DNA of 64,000 nt, taken from NCBI GenBank assembly GCA_964648795.1, contig CAZYMB010000003.1:62001-126000 (forward strand). The letters run 5' to 3'. Position 1 is the first letter of the stretch. Each line of letters starts with the position of its first letter. The notes below the pieces were generated by a model. That model was not told where the DNA came from. It ran no database searches and was given only the letters and a program-made list of their open reading frames with translations. The translations under genes were made by a program, and so were the position numbers. This document shows positions 34,744 through 43,797 of the stretch, piece by piece. This DNA comes from JAHDDW01 sp964648795. GTDB taxonomy: Bacteria; Actinomycetota; Acidimicrobiia; Acidimicrobiales; SZUA-35.

Positions 34744-36231
34744 ATGGCTGGCTATCTGCGACCAACGCTGCGCCAACGTCTCTCTCAAAGAGGCCTACTA
34801 CCTCGCCTTGCCATGATCTATGGGCTTGGTTCTCTGTTACTCTCGACAGTTATTGCCTTCGCCACTTTCACGATCGCCCAGAACCGACTCATCTCTCAGT
34901 TTCAAGGTGACGCCCAGATACAGTTCGCAGAAAATATTGCAGAAACCAGAGTCTCACTTATTGGCCTAACCAACGACACAGACCCCGAAACTACAGGCGC
35001 TATCCTTTCAGCGCTTGATGATAAGTTGCAGCGCACCGCACAAAGCGACTCATTGTTACTATTCGAAGGCCTAGGGATGCGCCTCAGTAATCGAAGTTTC
35101 GAAGAGATCCCACCAGAATTGGTAGAGCGGTTGCGAATCGTTGACGCAGCCGCCCAGTTCTACGAATTCGAAGGTGAAGAGCGTTATATTGCGGGCGCCA
35201 ACCTAGACGACGGACCCGATGGCCAGATTGCTACCTACTACGAGATACATAGTTTGGACGACATTGACCGAACCCTCGACCAGCTAAGAGGCATTCTGAT
35301 AGGAACAGCGATAATTTCATCAATTGCTGGTGCAGCACTGGGTTACTATGCCGGCAAGCGTTCGCTAGCTCCCATCTCACGAATTTCTACCGCAGCTAAG
35401 CAGATAGCTGACGGAAACTATCAAACACGGCTCGACCTACAGAATGACCCGAACTTGTCAGTACTCTCACTGTCATTCAACAATATGGTCGATGAGCTGA
35501 ATGCAAAGGCCGAACGAGATCAGCGCTTCACCTCTGACGTCAGCCACGAACTCCGAACACCACTAATGACTCTCACAGCATCACTAGAACTATTAGAGAG
35601 GCGCTCTGATGAACTACCTGAAAGTGCCCGACAAGCAGTTGCGTTAATTGGCCAAGACATAGGACGTTTCCAAAAGCTTGTGGAAGACCTTCTTGAGATC
35701 TCTCGACTAGATGCAGGTGCCGAAGCAATCGCATCCGAGCCTGTCGTTGTCAAAGATTTTCTCGAACACACTTTGGCCGATCCCGAATACGCCCACGTTG
35801 AGCTCATATACGACACAGGTTCAGAAGATCTAGTTATTACCGCTGACAAACGGCGACTACGTCAAGTGGTGGTGAACCTATTAACTAACGCCGCGAAATA
35901 TGCAGGCGGGGCAACGTCAACCAGTTTTAGAGCTGTCGGTGACCACGTTCAAATTGCTGTTGAAGACTTAGGCCCCGGTATCGACCCAGCCGAAGTCCGA
36001 ACTATCTTTGAGCGCTTCTCCCGGGGCGCCCAACACGCCGGCAACCGCCAAGCTGGTTCAGGTGTCGGCCTAGGGTTATCGCTTGTCAGCGAGCACGTAG
36101 CTCTTCATGGTGGTCAGGTTTGGGCAACACAACGCAAAGATGGCCAAGATGGCGCCCGCTTTGTTATTGAGCTGCCAATCGATAGTGCTATCTCATTAAA
36201 CGCACTGACCGAAGAGCATGAGGCAATATGA
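34744..36231 (+). CDS. mtrB: Sensor histidine kinase (MtrB-like)
   Basis: The 495-residue kinase has two membrane segments (about residues 27-47 and 179-200) flanking an extracytoplasmic sensor region, a HAMP domain, and a dimerisation domain with the phosphoacceptor His near residue 268 in SDVSHELRTPL. The ATP-binding domain has the N box VVNLLTNAAKYAGG, DLGPGID (G1), FERFSRG (F) and GSGVGLGLSLV (G2). It begins three bases after the regulator stop and overlaps the next gene by four bases. The partner and the downstream lipoprotein support an MtrB role. Confidence 0.88.
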   Translation: MAGYLRPTLRQRLSQRGLLPRLAMIYGLGSLLLSTVIAFATFTIAQNRLISQFQGDAQIQFAENIAETRVSLIGLTNDTDPETTGAILSALDDKLQRTAQSDSLLLFEGLGMRLSNRSFEEIPPELVERLRIVDAAAQFYEFEGEERYIAGANLDDGPDGQIATYYEIHSLDDIDRTLDQLRGILIGTAIISSIAGAALGYYAGKRSLAPISRISTAAKQIADGNYQTRLDLQNDPNLSVLSLSFNNMVDELNAKAERDQRFTSDVSHELRTPLMTLTASLELLERRSDELPESARQAVALIGQDIGRFQKLVEDLLEISRLDAGAEAIASEPVVVKDFLEHTLADPEYAHVELIYDTGSEDLVITADKRRLRQVVVNLLTNAAKYAGGATSTSFRAVGDHVQIAVEDLGPGIDPAEVRTIFERFSRGAQHAGNRQAGSGVGLGLSLVSEHVALHGGQVWATQRKDGQDGARFVIELPIDSAISLNALTEEHEAI

Positions 36232-36959
36232 GCTTGATATCGAATCCACCAATCAATATCGCCAGCCAGTTAGGCCCCGTGGCCAAAGATGAGACCAACA
36301 GTGGCGCGCCGAATGGTTTCGGTTCTCACGCATTCATGAAGACGTTTATAGCAGTACTGTTTGGAGTTGCCATCGCCACTAGCTGCGGCATTGATACAAA
36401 TGCTGCGCCATTTGACTTAAACACAGATGAGCTTGGAATGAACGACGGTATTGACGCCCCCCTAGCCGCACCAGATACTGGCGGTACAAACTCAAACACT
36501 GGCTATCTATATCTGACCGATGATACTCAGCAACTAGTTCTTGTTGACCGCCAGTTCAGAACCCCACCGACCCCGCAATCAATTCTCGAAGCGCTGGTCC
36601 AACAACCACTGGCAAACGAAATTGCTGACATTGGGTTCTTAACAACAGATCTTCCAAGCACACTGGCCCCGCAACTCGTCAACACTGACTCTGAAACTGG
36701 GACTGTTACTGTGTCTGTCTCTGATGAAGCGGATCTGCGAACCCTTGCCAGAACCGACACTGCACGAACTCAACGCATCTTTGCCCAAATAGTCTGTTCT
36801 CTTGACTGGTATCTCATCGGCGATGACACCCCTATCTCCGGGGTACTAATAGAAGACAGCCAAGGTCCAATTATTGCTACAGACACACAGTTAGCTTCGA
36901 TTATCGGCCCTGCTGCTACATCAGATTTCAATAACTGCAGGTCAACCCCAGAAACTTAG
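36228..36959 (+). CDS. GerMN-domain lipoprotein (LpqB-like)
   Basis: The protein contains a GerMN domain (TGYLYLTDDTQQLVLVDRQ ... PTPQSILEALVQQP ... VSVSDEADLRTL). The start is ambiguous. The ATG at 36228 overlaps the kinase stop as ATGA and would give 243 residues. An internal ATG at 36336 opens a short lipoprotein signal peptide (MKTFIAVLFGVAIATSC) with a fitting lipobox Cys, which would give a 207-residue precursor. With the upstream start, the hydrophobic segment would sit after a 36-residue polar tail. LpqB modulates MtrB in mycobacteria; this version is much shorter, without the C-terminal beta-propeller. Confidence 0.8.
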   Translation: MSLISNPPINIASQLGPVAKDETNSGAPNGFGSHAFMKTFIAVLFGVAIATSCGIDTNAAPFDLNTDELGMNDGIDAPLAAPDTGGTNSNTGYLYLTDDTQQLVLVDRQFRTPPTPQSILEALVQQPLANEIADIGFLTTDLPSTLAPQLVNTDSETGTVTVSVSDEADLRTLARTDTARTQRIFAQIVCSLDWYLIGDDTPISGVLIEDSQGPIIATDTQLASIIGPAATSDFNNCRSTPET

Positions 36960-37036
36960 ATCTTATTCGTAGCCAGGTCGCTCGGTTACTAAGTCAGCTC
37001 TAACTTACAGGTACTAGGTATCCAAGTGGTCAATAT

Positions 37037-38065
37037 CTAGGCAAAGAAGTTTTGCGCAGTCGACCAGAGGTCGTCATCAACAGTTTTTAGTTCTGTTGTA
37101 GCCTCTTCTAACGAAACAGTCACAATCTTGCCGGCCTGAAGTGCCACCATTTTGCCGAACTCTCCGTTATGAACTGCATCTATTGCGGCCACACCAAACC
37201 TAGTCGACAGTACACGGTCAAATGCGGTCGGAGAACCACCACGCTGGGTGTGACCCAAAATCGTTACCCTCGTCTCATAGCCAGTTCTCTTTTCGATCTC
37301 AGCTGCAACAAGCGTTGAGATCCCACCAAGGCGAATATGGCCGTATTCATCAAAGGTGTCCTCGGGTACGTCCATCGTCCCAGGCTGTGGCTTAGCACCT
37401 TCGGCAACAACAACAATCGACGCGAACCTGCCCGCCTTATGGCGACGGGTGAGAGCCTCACAAACTCTGGCAATATCGAATGGTTTCTCGGGAATCAGAG
37501 TCGATGTGGCCCCTCCCGCAATTCCAGACCAGGTCGCAATATGGCCAACGTGGCGTCCCATTACCTCAACAACCATGATTCTGTCATGGCTTTCTGCGGT
37601 CGTGTGAAGCCTATCAATGGCCTCGGTCGCAATGGAAACAGCTGTATCAAACCCGAAAGTTCGCTCAGTTGCATCGACATCGTTATCAATAGTTTTTGGA
37701 ACACCAACGACGTTTAGGCCCTTCTCTCCGAAAGCACGAGTACAAGAAAGAGTCCCTTCGCCACCAATCGAAACTAGAGCATCAATATTGTTCTTGCGGA
37801 ATGTTTCTTGAACCATCTCTACCCCACCGTCGACCTTGAAGGGGTTAAAGCGTGAAGTCCCAAGTGTCGTCCCACCCTTAGGCAGCGTTCCACGCATCCG
37901 CTCGATACTGAGCTCCTCAAACTTGTTATGCGTCACTCCTCGCCAACCATCATGAAAACCAATGACTGTGTCGCCATAAGTTCTGATACCTTTACGAACC
38001 ACAGCTCTGATTACTGCATTAAGGCCTGGGCAATCGCCACCACCGGTCAGTACTCCAATATTCAC
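37037..38065 (-). CDS. pfkA: 6-phosphofructokinase (actinobacterial group III type)
   Basis: The enzyme phosphorylates fructose 6-phosphate. Motifs are LTGGGDCPGLNAVIR, KGGTTLGTSR, SIGGEGTLSCTR (about residue 100), PKTIDNDV, ATWSGIAGGA with VVEVMGRHVGHI, and LGHTQRGGSP. The combination of Gly at the GGEGT position with Lys in PKTIDND is that of ATP-dependent actinobacterial enzymes; pyrophosphate-dependent relatives have Asp at the first site. It is 342 residues and two bases from the aminotransferase stop, so the two genes form an operon. Confidence 0.94.
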   Translation of the reverse strand: MNIGVLTGGGDCPGLNAVIRAVVRKGIRTYGDTVIGFHDGWRGVTHNKFEELSIERMRGTLPKGGTTLGTSRFNPFKVDGGVEMVQETFRKNNIDALVSIGGEGTLSCTRAFGEKGLNVVGVPKTIDNDVDATERTFGFDTAVSIATEAIDRLHTTAESHDRIMVVEVMGRHVGHIATWSGIAGGATSTLIPEKPFDIARVCEALTRRHKAGRFASIVVVAEGAKPQPGTMDVPEDTFDEYGHIRLGGISTLVAAEIEKRTGYETRVTILGHTQRGGSPTAFDRVLSTRFGVAAIDAVHNGEFGKMVALQAGKIVTVSLEEATTELKTVDDDLWSTAQNFFA

Positions 38066-38067
38066 TG

Positions 38068-39255
38068 CTAACCTCCACTCTTCAAAAGATCAAGACTTTG
38101 TTCAAGGTTACGAATACCCTGCAGCGTACGTTGTTCGTCCTCAATTAAAGCAAAGCGTACATAACCTTCTCCACCTGCTCCGAAACCAACTCCAGGAGAG
38201 GTAGCCACCTTTGCTTCCTTTACAAGTCGAGAGGCGAATTCGACCGAATCGATACTTGAATACTGGTCTGGAATCTTAGCCCAAACAAACATAGTCCCCT
38301 TAGGAGGCTCGACTTCCCAACCAATACTGTTTAGTCCGCCGCAAAGAACGTCACGACGCTCCTGGTAAATCTGTTGCACCTCTGATGGGTGATCCGTAGC
38401 TTCATTTAGAGCTGCTGTAGCCGCCATCTGAATTGGCTGAAAGGTTCCGTAGTCGAGGTAGCTCTTGATCTTCGCCAGAGCCGCTACTACTTCTGCGTTA
38501 CCGACCATGAACGCCACCCGCCAACCAGCCATCGAGAAACTCTTAGTCATAGAGTACAACTCAACGCAGCAATCTTTGGCTCCAGGGACTTGCAGGATCG
38601 AAGGAGGGTCGTAGCCGTCAAACCCAAGGTCTGCATATGCGTTGTCATGAACAACGATAAGTTCTTTTTCTTTACCAAAGGCAACAAGCTTCTCGAACAA
38701 GTCAAGATCTGCACAAACGGTAGTCGGATTGTGTGGGAACGATACAACAAGTGTCTTTGGCTTCGGCCAAGCGTGATCCCAAGCTCGATGCAAATTGTCT
38801 ATGAAATCATCACCTTCAGCCATAGGCACAGCATTGATTGCCGCACCAGCAAAGATAGGCCCCCAAATATGGATTGGATACGAAGGTGTCGGGACAAGAG
38901 CCGAGTCTCCGGGTTGTAGCAGCACCCACATCAAATGGGTGGCGCCTTCTTTGGCCCCAATCACATTGATTACTTCTGTTTCTGAATCTAAGGCAACGCC
39001 GAAACGCCGCATGTAATAGTCGGCCACGCCCTGCCGGAGCTCTGGGATGCCACGGCTCATCGAGTAGCGATGATTAGCAGGATCCTGCGAAGCAGCCGCA
39101 ACCTTGTCAACGGCCACCTGAGGAGACGGAAGGTCAGGGTTGCCGAAACCAAAATCAACCACATCTTGACCGGTTGCACGCACCTCGGCCTTCAAGCCGT
39201 TAATTATCGAGAAAACGTACGGTGGGAGGTTATTGATTCGTCTAAAGTCCATCAC
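38068..39255 (-). CDS. Class I/II aminotransferase (AlaC/YfdZ-like)
   Basis: This fold-type I PLP aminotransferase of 395 residues has FGFGNPDLPSP, HRYSMSRGIPELRQ, VIGAKEGATHL, PSYPIHIWG, FPHNPTT, HDNAYADLGFDG and the PLP lysine in MTKSFSMAGWRVAF. The HRYS.SRGIP.LR element is typical of the AlaC glutamate-pyruvate aminotransferase branch, which interconverts alanine and pyruvate; some relatives use methionine or LL-DAP precursors. Two starts are adjacent (Met-Met). It is cotranscribed with phosphofructokinase. Confidence 0.85.
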   Translation of the reverse strand: MMDFRRINNLPPYVFSIINGLKAEVRATGQDVVDFGFGNPDLPSPQVAVDKVAAASQDPANHRYSMSRGIPELRQGVADYYMRRFGVALDSETEVINVIGAKEGATHLMWVLLQPGDSALVPTPSYPIHIWGPIFAGAAINAVPMAEGDDFIDNLHRAWDHAWPKPKTLVVSFPHNPTTVCADLDLFEKLVAFGKEKELIVVHDNAYADLGFDGYDPPSILQVPGAKDCCVELYSMTKSFSMAGWRVAFMVGNAEVVAALAKIKSYLDYGTFQPIQMAATAALNEATDHPSEVQQIYQERRDVLCGGLNSIGWEVEPPKGTMFVWAKIPDQYSSIDSVEFASRLVKEAKVATSPGVGFGAGGEGYVRFALIEDEQRTLQGIRNLEQSLDLLKSGG

Positions 39256-39279
39256 AGGAGATATTAGCTTGCCTAGCGT

Positions 39280-40974
39280 CTAGTTAGCGGCAACTTCCAA
39301 AGTTGGAGAGATCACTGAGGCAGCTTTTAGCCCAACTTGATTGGCCCAGTCGACTAGCACTGAGCGATCTGAGATAACTATGATCTGGGCTGTCTCTGAT
39401 AGATCCGTTGTTGAGTCCATGAACTCAACCAGCTGTTCGTCGTCGATACCTTCGAAATCAGAAACCAACAGAAGTGGTACTGCACTCTCGGCCGGACGCA
39501 TGGCTTCAGTAGCTTCCTTCAACAAGGCTTTCACGTCGGCCGTTGAAGCAACCTGCGAAGAACCTTCAATTGATTCTTTAAGGTCCAAAAGACGCTTTGC
39601 CAGTAGCTCAGCTTCAGCATATTCTGCATTTAGATCTGGGATCAGATCAAACGCTCGAGAGTGCTTTGCGAATTGTTTTTCAGCCACTGCAATTTGAGCT
39701 TTCAGCTCGTCGATATCTAAGTCTTCATCAATGTGACTTTCAGTTACCGATGACTCGCCACGCAACCAAGAATCAGTCCATTCCACAACTTCGTTTGGTT
39801 CCAGATCTCTAGGTGCAGCGAGTCCGTGATCGTCAAGCACACGGCGAAGTTCTTCAACAGCACTGACCCACTTAGGGTTTGGGTCATCTGAAGCTAGATC
39901 TTCAAGGGCCTCGACTATGTTCGATGGAAGCACAGTCCCAAGGTACTGCTGAGCTTGCGCTTCGAGTTGTTCGGTTTGTGCTTTAGACGCTGCTACTCCA
40001 GGGTCAGCCTCAAGTCTTGCTCGTTCTACCTTCAGTCTGTTTACGATTGTCTCGTACTCAATGCGTGCATCAGCCGCTGCATCAACCAGGTCTCTAGGAG
40101 CTACTGGGTTAAGTCTAAATATCTTGTACTCGGTTGGCGATTCAACGCCCACCTTTTTGAGCATTTCTTGTAGCTCGCTAGTTTCGTCTTCGGTTAACTG
40201 ATTTCGCCACTTGCCTTTTCTAGAAAGGTCAGACGAAGGGTCAGAAAGTGTTTCAAGACGCTGTTCTTCTTCATAAGACAATAGAACTGGCTTCGCATCA
40301 ACTGAGGCTTGTTCCATAGCATTGCGAGCTTGCGTTCGCTCGCTGGTGAGCATTTCGATTAGTTCGTGTTGCGCTTTAAGACTTTCTTCTTGGTCTTGGC
40401 GTTTCTTCTCCAAGGCCTTAAACGATTCAACTAGCTCGGGAACACCGTGAGGGATATTTCGTACAGTCTGGGGAAACTTCTCCGCTTCTGAATAGAAACG
40501 TTGTATCAAAGCTAGGCGACGTTCAGGTGAAGATAACCCGGCCAACGCACTCTCTGAACCTTCTGCCATGCCAAGACGTTGTTTTAGCAAAAATAGTTCT
40601 GCCTTAGCTTCGTGATCTAAGTCTGCCCTGATTTCTTCGAGCTTAATTGCTGCAACTTCCTGCTTAGTAGCTAGAAGTTGTAACTCACGATCGAGAAGTG
40701 AGCTTGAAGCGTGGCCCGCCCCGAGGTACAAGACAACGTCGTTCTTCGTGCCGTAACCGCTTAATTGTTGTTCTGAAACTCCATCAAGTGAAACCAGGAT
40801 TCCGCCATGTTCGACCAGACCAGCGACATTGGCAACAGAACCAGCGCCTAGCGACCGCACAGTTCGTGCCAATTTGACAAGTCGATCTAGCTCAGCACCA
40901 GAAACGACGGTGACTTTAGGGTGTAGCTCGTAAGAGTAGAACTCATCCAGAAAATCTAAGCGCAGTAACCTCAT
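39280..40974 (-). CDS. SMC/RecF-like coiled-coil protein lacking Walker A
   Basis: The 564-residue protein looks like a degenerate SbcC/SMC-type ATPase. The opening RLLRLDFLDEFYSYELHPKV resembles the start of RecF/SMC proteins, but where the P-loop is expected it reads VVSGAELDRLVKLA, with no GK(S/T). The middle (about 90-480) is alpha-helical coiled coil. The C-terminal part, VPLLLVSDFEGIDDEQLVEFM (written here only as far as FM) followed by IIVISDRSVLVDWANQVGL, mirrors Walker B, D-loop and the terminal strand of ABC ATPases. It probably does not hydrolyse ATP. Function unknown; it is 24 bases upstream of the aminotransferase start on the same strand. Confidence 0.6.
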   Translation of the reverse strand: MRLLRLDFLDEFYSYELHPKVTVVSGAELDRLVKLARTVRSLGAGSVANVAGLVEHGGILVSLDGVSEQQLSGYGTKNDVVLYLGAGHASSSLLDRELQLLATKQEVAAIKLEEIRADLDHEAKAELFLLKQRLGMAEGSESALAGLSSPERRLALIQRFYSEAEKFPQTVRNIPHGVPELVESFKALEKKRQDQEESLKAQHELIEMLTSERTQARNAMEQASVDAKPVLLSYEEEQRLETLSDPSSDLSRKGKWRNQLTEDETSELQEMLKKVGVESPTEYKIFRLNPVAPRDLVDAAADARIEYETIVNRLKVERARLEADPGVAASKAQTEQLEAQAQQYLGTVLPSNIVEALEDLASDDPNPKWVSAVEELRRVLDDHGLAAPRDLEPNEVVEWTDSWLRGESSVTESHIDEDLDIDELKAQIAVAEKQFAKHSRAFDLIPDLNAEYAEAELLAKRLLDLKESIEGSSQVASTADVKALLKEATEAMRPAESAVPLLLVSDFEGIDDEQLVEFMDSTTDLSETAQIIVISDRSVLVDWANQVGLKAASVISPTLEVAAN

Positions 40975-41027
40975 GTGAAGCTCATCGACACTAAATAGGG
41001 CCTACTTTCGCTTTTTTTTAGATTCTT

Positions 41028-41492
41028 TTACGAATTTGAAGCTAAACGAGCAGATAGCCCATCTAAAGCCGAAGAAATGATCTTATCTTCGGCTCTTCTT
41101 TGCACAAAACCAGGTATTTGAACCGACAATTTAACTGATACTTCGTAGTCGACCTGAGTCTCACCATCGGCGGTTTGGGTGAAAGAATAGCTTCCAGACA
41201 GTTGCTCTAAGATATCGCTCTCAACAAGGGACCAGCTGAGCTTGTTTGGGGCCATTTCATAGCTGTAAGCCAGAACATAGCTGGTGGTGCGGCCAAAGGA
41301 CTGTGCAGTGAATCTAGCTGTTAGACAACGATTCTGATCGTCGGTTTCAAGTACTTCGACAGCTGAGATTCCCGAAACCCACTCTGGGTAGGTTTCGATG
41401 TCGGTGACGATATCAAAACAGGCGTCTGTTTTAGCCGCCACTGTTCTGGACCTGGATGCGCTCTTTACTTGACCTTCTGATGCCACATGCAC
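41028..41492 (-). CDS. SRPBCC (START-like/polyketide cyclase) protein
   Basis: The 154-residue protein has the SRPBCC helix-grip fold with ACFDIVTDIETYPEWVSGISAVEVLETD at the front and a long amphipathic C-terminal helix (EDKIISSALDGLSARL). The family binds hydrophobic ligands. In Mycobacterium tuberculosis a comparable gene (Rv2185c) lies near pimB' (Rv2188c), and here it likewise follows the PimB-like gene, 33 bases away, on the same strand. This context suggests envelope lipid metabolism; the ligand is unknown. Confidence 0.8.
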   Translation of the reverse strand: MHVASEGQVKSASRSRTVAAKTDACFDIVTDIETYPEWVSGISAVEVLETDDQNRCLTARFTAQSFGRTTSYVLAYSYEMAPNKLSWSLVESDILEQLSGSYSFTQTADGETQVDYEVSVKLSVQIPGFVQRRAEDKIISSALDGLSARLASNS

Positions 41493-41525
41493 AGACTAAT
41501 TCCTAAAGGTGAGTTGACCAACTAT

Positions 41526-42650
41526 CTAACTACTTTTCCCTACATTCCAATCGTCCAAAATCCTGCCGAGTGCTTCTGCCTTTGCGTCCCAAGAGCTTGT
41601 TTGGGCCAGTTCAAGACATGCCCGTGAATACTGATCTCGGAGAGCTTTATCCTGGACCAATTTCTCCAAAGCTGTGACCACTTGATCAGTGTTTGTTGGT
41701 TCCGGCACTACTATGCCTGTGACATTGTCGACGACTGCCTCGTGTGAACCTCCGCTACGACCGGCGACCTGTGGAGTTCCGGCTGCTGCTGCTTCAGAAA
41801 AAACTATCCCGAAGCCTTCTTGTTCTAAACCAAACCACCTGTTGTGGCACAGCATTGCAGAAATGTCAGCCGCTCCATAGAGCGACACTAAGTCTTCATC
41901 TGTAATACGGCCAAGGAAGCCCACAGGTGCTTGTAAACTTTGTGCAACTTTTTCGAGGCGACCACGATCTCGACCCGAACCAGCTATTACGAGTCGAACT
42001 GGATCTGATCCTGAATTACTCAGATGCGAGACAGCTTTGATAAGGGTGTCAAAACCTTTTCGTTTAACAAGCCGCGAAACTCCGACGATTAATGTTTCTT
42101 CTTCTGAGACTCCGATATGGTTGCGATACTCAGTTCTACTGAGATGTGGCTTGGCAAACCTTTCCAGATCTACTCCTGGAGTAATAGCAGCGGTATTGGC
42201 GCCCTCGATGCTTCGCGAAACCGATTCGAGAGCATATGCAGATGAACCAATTACAAAGTCAGCCGATTTAACCACTCGACTAAAGCCCAGGTGAAGTTTC
42301 GCTGGAATTATCGCTTCCGCTCCATGGACTAAAAGACCGTAGGGCAAACCCACGCTGGGAGCAATTAGTCCGAGTGGCCAAGTTGGGTCGTAGACAACAT
42401 GAGAAATGTCATTTTCTTCCGCGACCTGGCGAATCTGTTTTACTAGCCACGGATACGGTGCTAACCAACGATGCTTAGATCTGACAGTTTTGAAACTATT
42501 TGACTGATCGAACTCAGCATCACCATCATATGGTGTTGTGTAAACTACAAACGATTCCGGGTCGAGACGACGCCATAACTCAAACAAGTAGTTCTGAATC
42601 CCCCCAACCTTTGGTGGAAAGTCATTGGTAACTAAAAGGTGTTTAGGCAT
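41526..42650 (-). CDS. pimB: GT4 glycosyltransferase, PimB'-like mannosyltransferase
   Basis: The 374-residue GT-B enzyme opens LLVTNDFPPKVGGIQNYL, the signature of the actinobacterial PimB'/MgtA branch, and has the donor-site motifs VGVSRLVKRKGFDTLI, VIAGSGRDRGRLE and EQEGFGIVFSEAAAAGTP. It would transfer mannose from GDP-mannose to phosphatidylinositol mannoside on the cytoplasmic face. The start overlaps the queG stop by eight bases. The adjacent SRPBCC gene matches the mycobacterial neighbourhood. Other mannosyl- or glucosyl-lipid substrates cannot be excluded. Confidence 0.78.
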   Translation of the reverse strand: MPKHLLVTNDFPPKVGGIQNYLFELWRRLDPESFVVYTTPYDGDAEFDQSNSFKTVRSKHRWLAPYPWLVKQIRQVAEENDISHVVYDPTWPLGLIAPSVGLPYGLLVHGAEAIIPAKLHLGFSRVVKSADFVIGSSAYALESVSRSIEGANTAAITPGVDLERFAKPHLSRTEYRNHIGVSEEETLIVGVSRLVKRKGFDTLIKAVSHLSNSGSDPVRLVIAGSGRDRGRLEKVAQSLQAPVGFLGRITDEDLVSLYGAADISAMLCHNRWFGLEQEGFGIVFSEAAAAGTPQVAGRSGGSHEAVVDNVTGIVVPEPTNTDQVVTALEKLVQDKALRDQYSRACLELAQTSSWDAKAEALGRILDDWNVGKSS

Positions 42651-43797
42651 CTAATAGCCTTGGGGTAACGTCAGCATCTAGCTCAGCCTGAATCTCGCCA
42701 AACTCTCTCTGGTTGATTTCTGCTGGCTCAATCAGATCATCAAAGCCCAGTCTTCGTGCTGCCCAGATGCCGTGAGTTACGAGCATTGGATTGTCGTGGG
42801 TCAGATAGCGTGCAAGCGTCGAACGTGTCCTAATGTCGTTCTCAACAGCGGAGTTGCCAAGACACACCAACGCTGTACGTCTCAAGAAGTTGGGGTCGCG
42901 TTTCGGAATATACCAGGCGTTGCATTCTTCAAGTAATTCAGCGTCGGTTGCTGCCAGCATCCAGAAAAGGTCAACTGTGTCACGATATGGCTCTACTGAC
43001 ACCGGATTAGCCTGTTTCAAGCCTGTCTCGCTTGGAGGACACACTTCAGCACACTCGTCGCAGCCATATATGCGAGTGCCAACAGCGGTTCTAAATTCTA
43101 TGGGTATTGCGTCTGGCGCTTGAACGAGCCACGCAAGACAACGGTTAGCGTCAATCACTCCGTCGGCGACAATTGCCTCTGTTGGACAAAGGTCAATACA
43201 GCGAGTACAACTTCCGCAATCGGTTCCTAGGGGTTCAGGGTCCACATCGACTAGATCCGCATTTGTGACTACTTCACCAAGGACGACCCAACTCCCCCTT
43301 TCTGGGGTTAACAGTTGAGAATTTTTGCCGTACCAACCAAGGCCTGCAGCCCACGCAACTTCTCTATCGACGAGAGCGTTACTATCTGCGGAGGTCACTG
43401 CTTTGAATCCATTCTCTTTCAACAGATTTCGAATCGAATCTAGGACTCCTCGTAGGTCACTGTAATAATCGTGTCTGGCGAAGCGACCGACTACGCCTTC
43501 ACCGACGCCTGGATAATCTTCATAATTCTTCGTTCCGTCAGAATCGCCAGATCCATACGATGCGTACGGGAATGTCAAAGCCACGATGCTCTTAGCGCTC
43601 GGCAGAAGTTGAAACGGGTCAGTCGAACGTTCTGGGTTGCGATAGGTGAATTGCATACTCGATGCTAAGCCCTGCTCACGTCGTTCAGTAAGGGTCTTGC
43701 GAGCACGTTCAAATATTTGGGCTGACACAAAACCAACCGAATGCGCCCCTTGACTAGTTGCCAACTGCTCAATTTGGGTCGCTAACTCGGAATCCAC
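42643..43797 (-). CDS. queG: Epoxyqueuosine reductase QueG
   Basis: This cobalamin and iron-sulfur enzyme performs the last step of queuosine tRNA modification. The DUF1730 domain has VALTFPYASYG and the VDREVAWAAGLGWYGKNSQLL motif. Two 4Fe-4S clusters are bound by CGSCTRCIDLCPTEAI (about residues 195-210) and CDECAEVCP. A HEAT-like region ends the 384-residue protein. The start is GTG, sharing one base with the arginase stop. It is part of a run of overlapping minus-strand genes. Confidence 0.92.
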   Translation of the reverse strand: MDSELATQIEQLATSQGAHSVGFVSAQIFERARKTLTERREQGLASSMQFTYRNPERSTDPFQLLPSAKSIVALTFPYASYGSGDSDGTKNYEDYPGVGEGVVGRFARHDYYSDLRGVLDSIRNLLKENGFKAVTSADSNALVDREVAWAAGLGWYGKNSQLLTPERGSWVVLGEVVTNADLVDVDPEPLGTDCGSCTRCIDLCPTEAIVADGVIDANRCLAWLVQAPDAIPIEFRTAVGTRIYGCDECAEVCPPSETGLKQANPVSVEPYRDTVDLFWMLAATDAELLEECNAWYIPKRDPNFLRRTALVCLGNSAVENDIRTRSTLARYLTHDNPMLVTHGIWAARRLGFDDLIEPAEINQREFGEIQAELDADVTPRLLDA

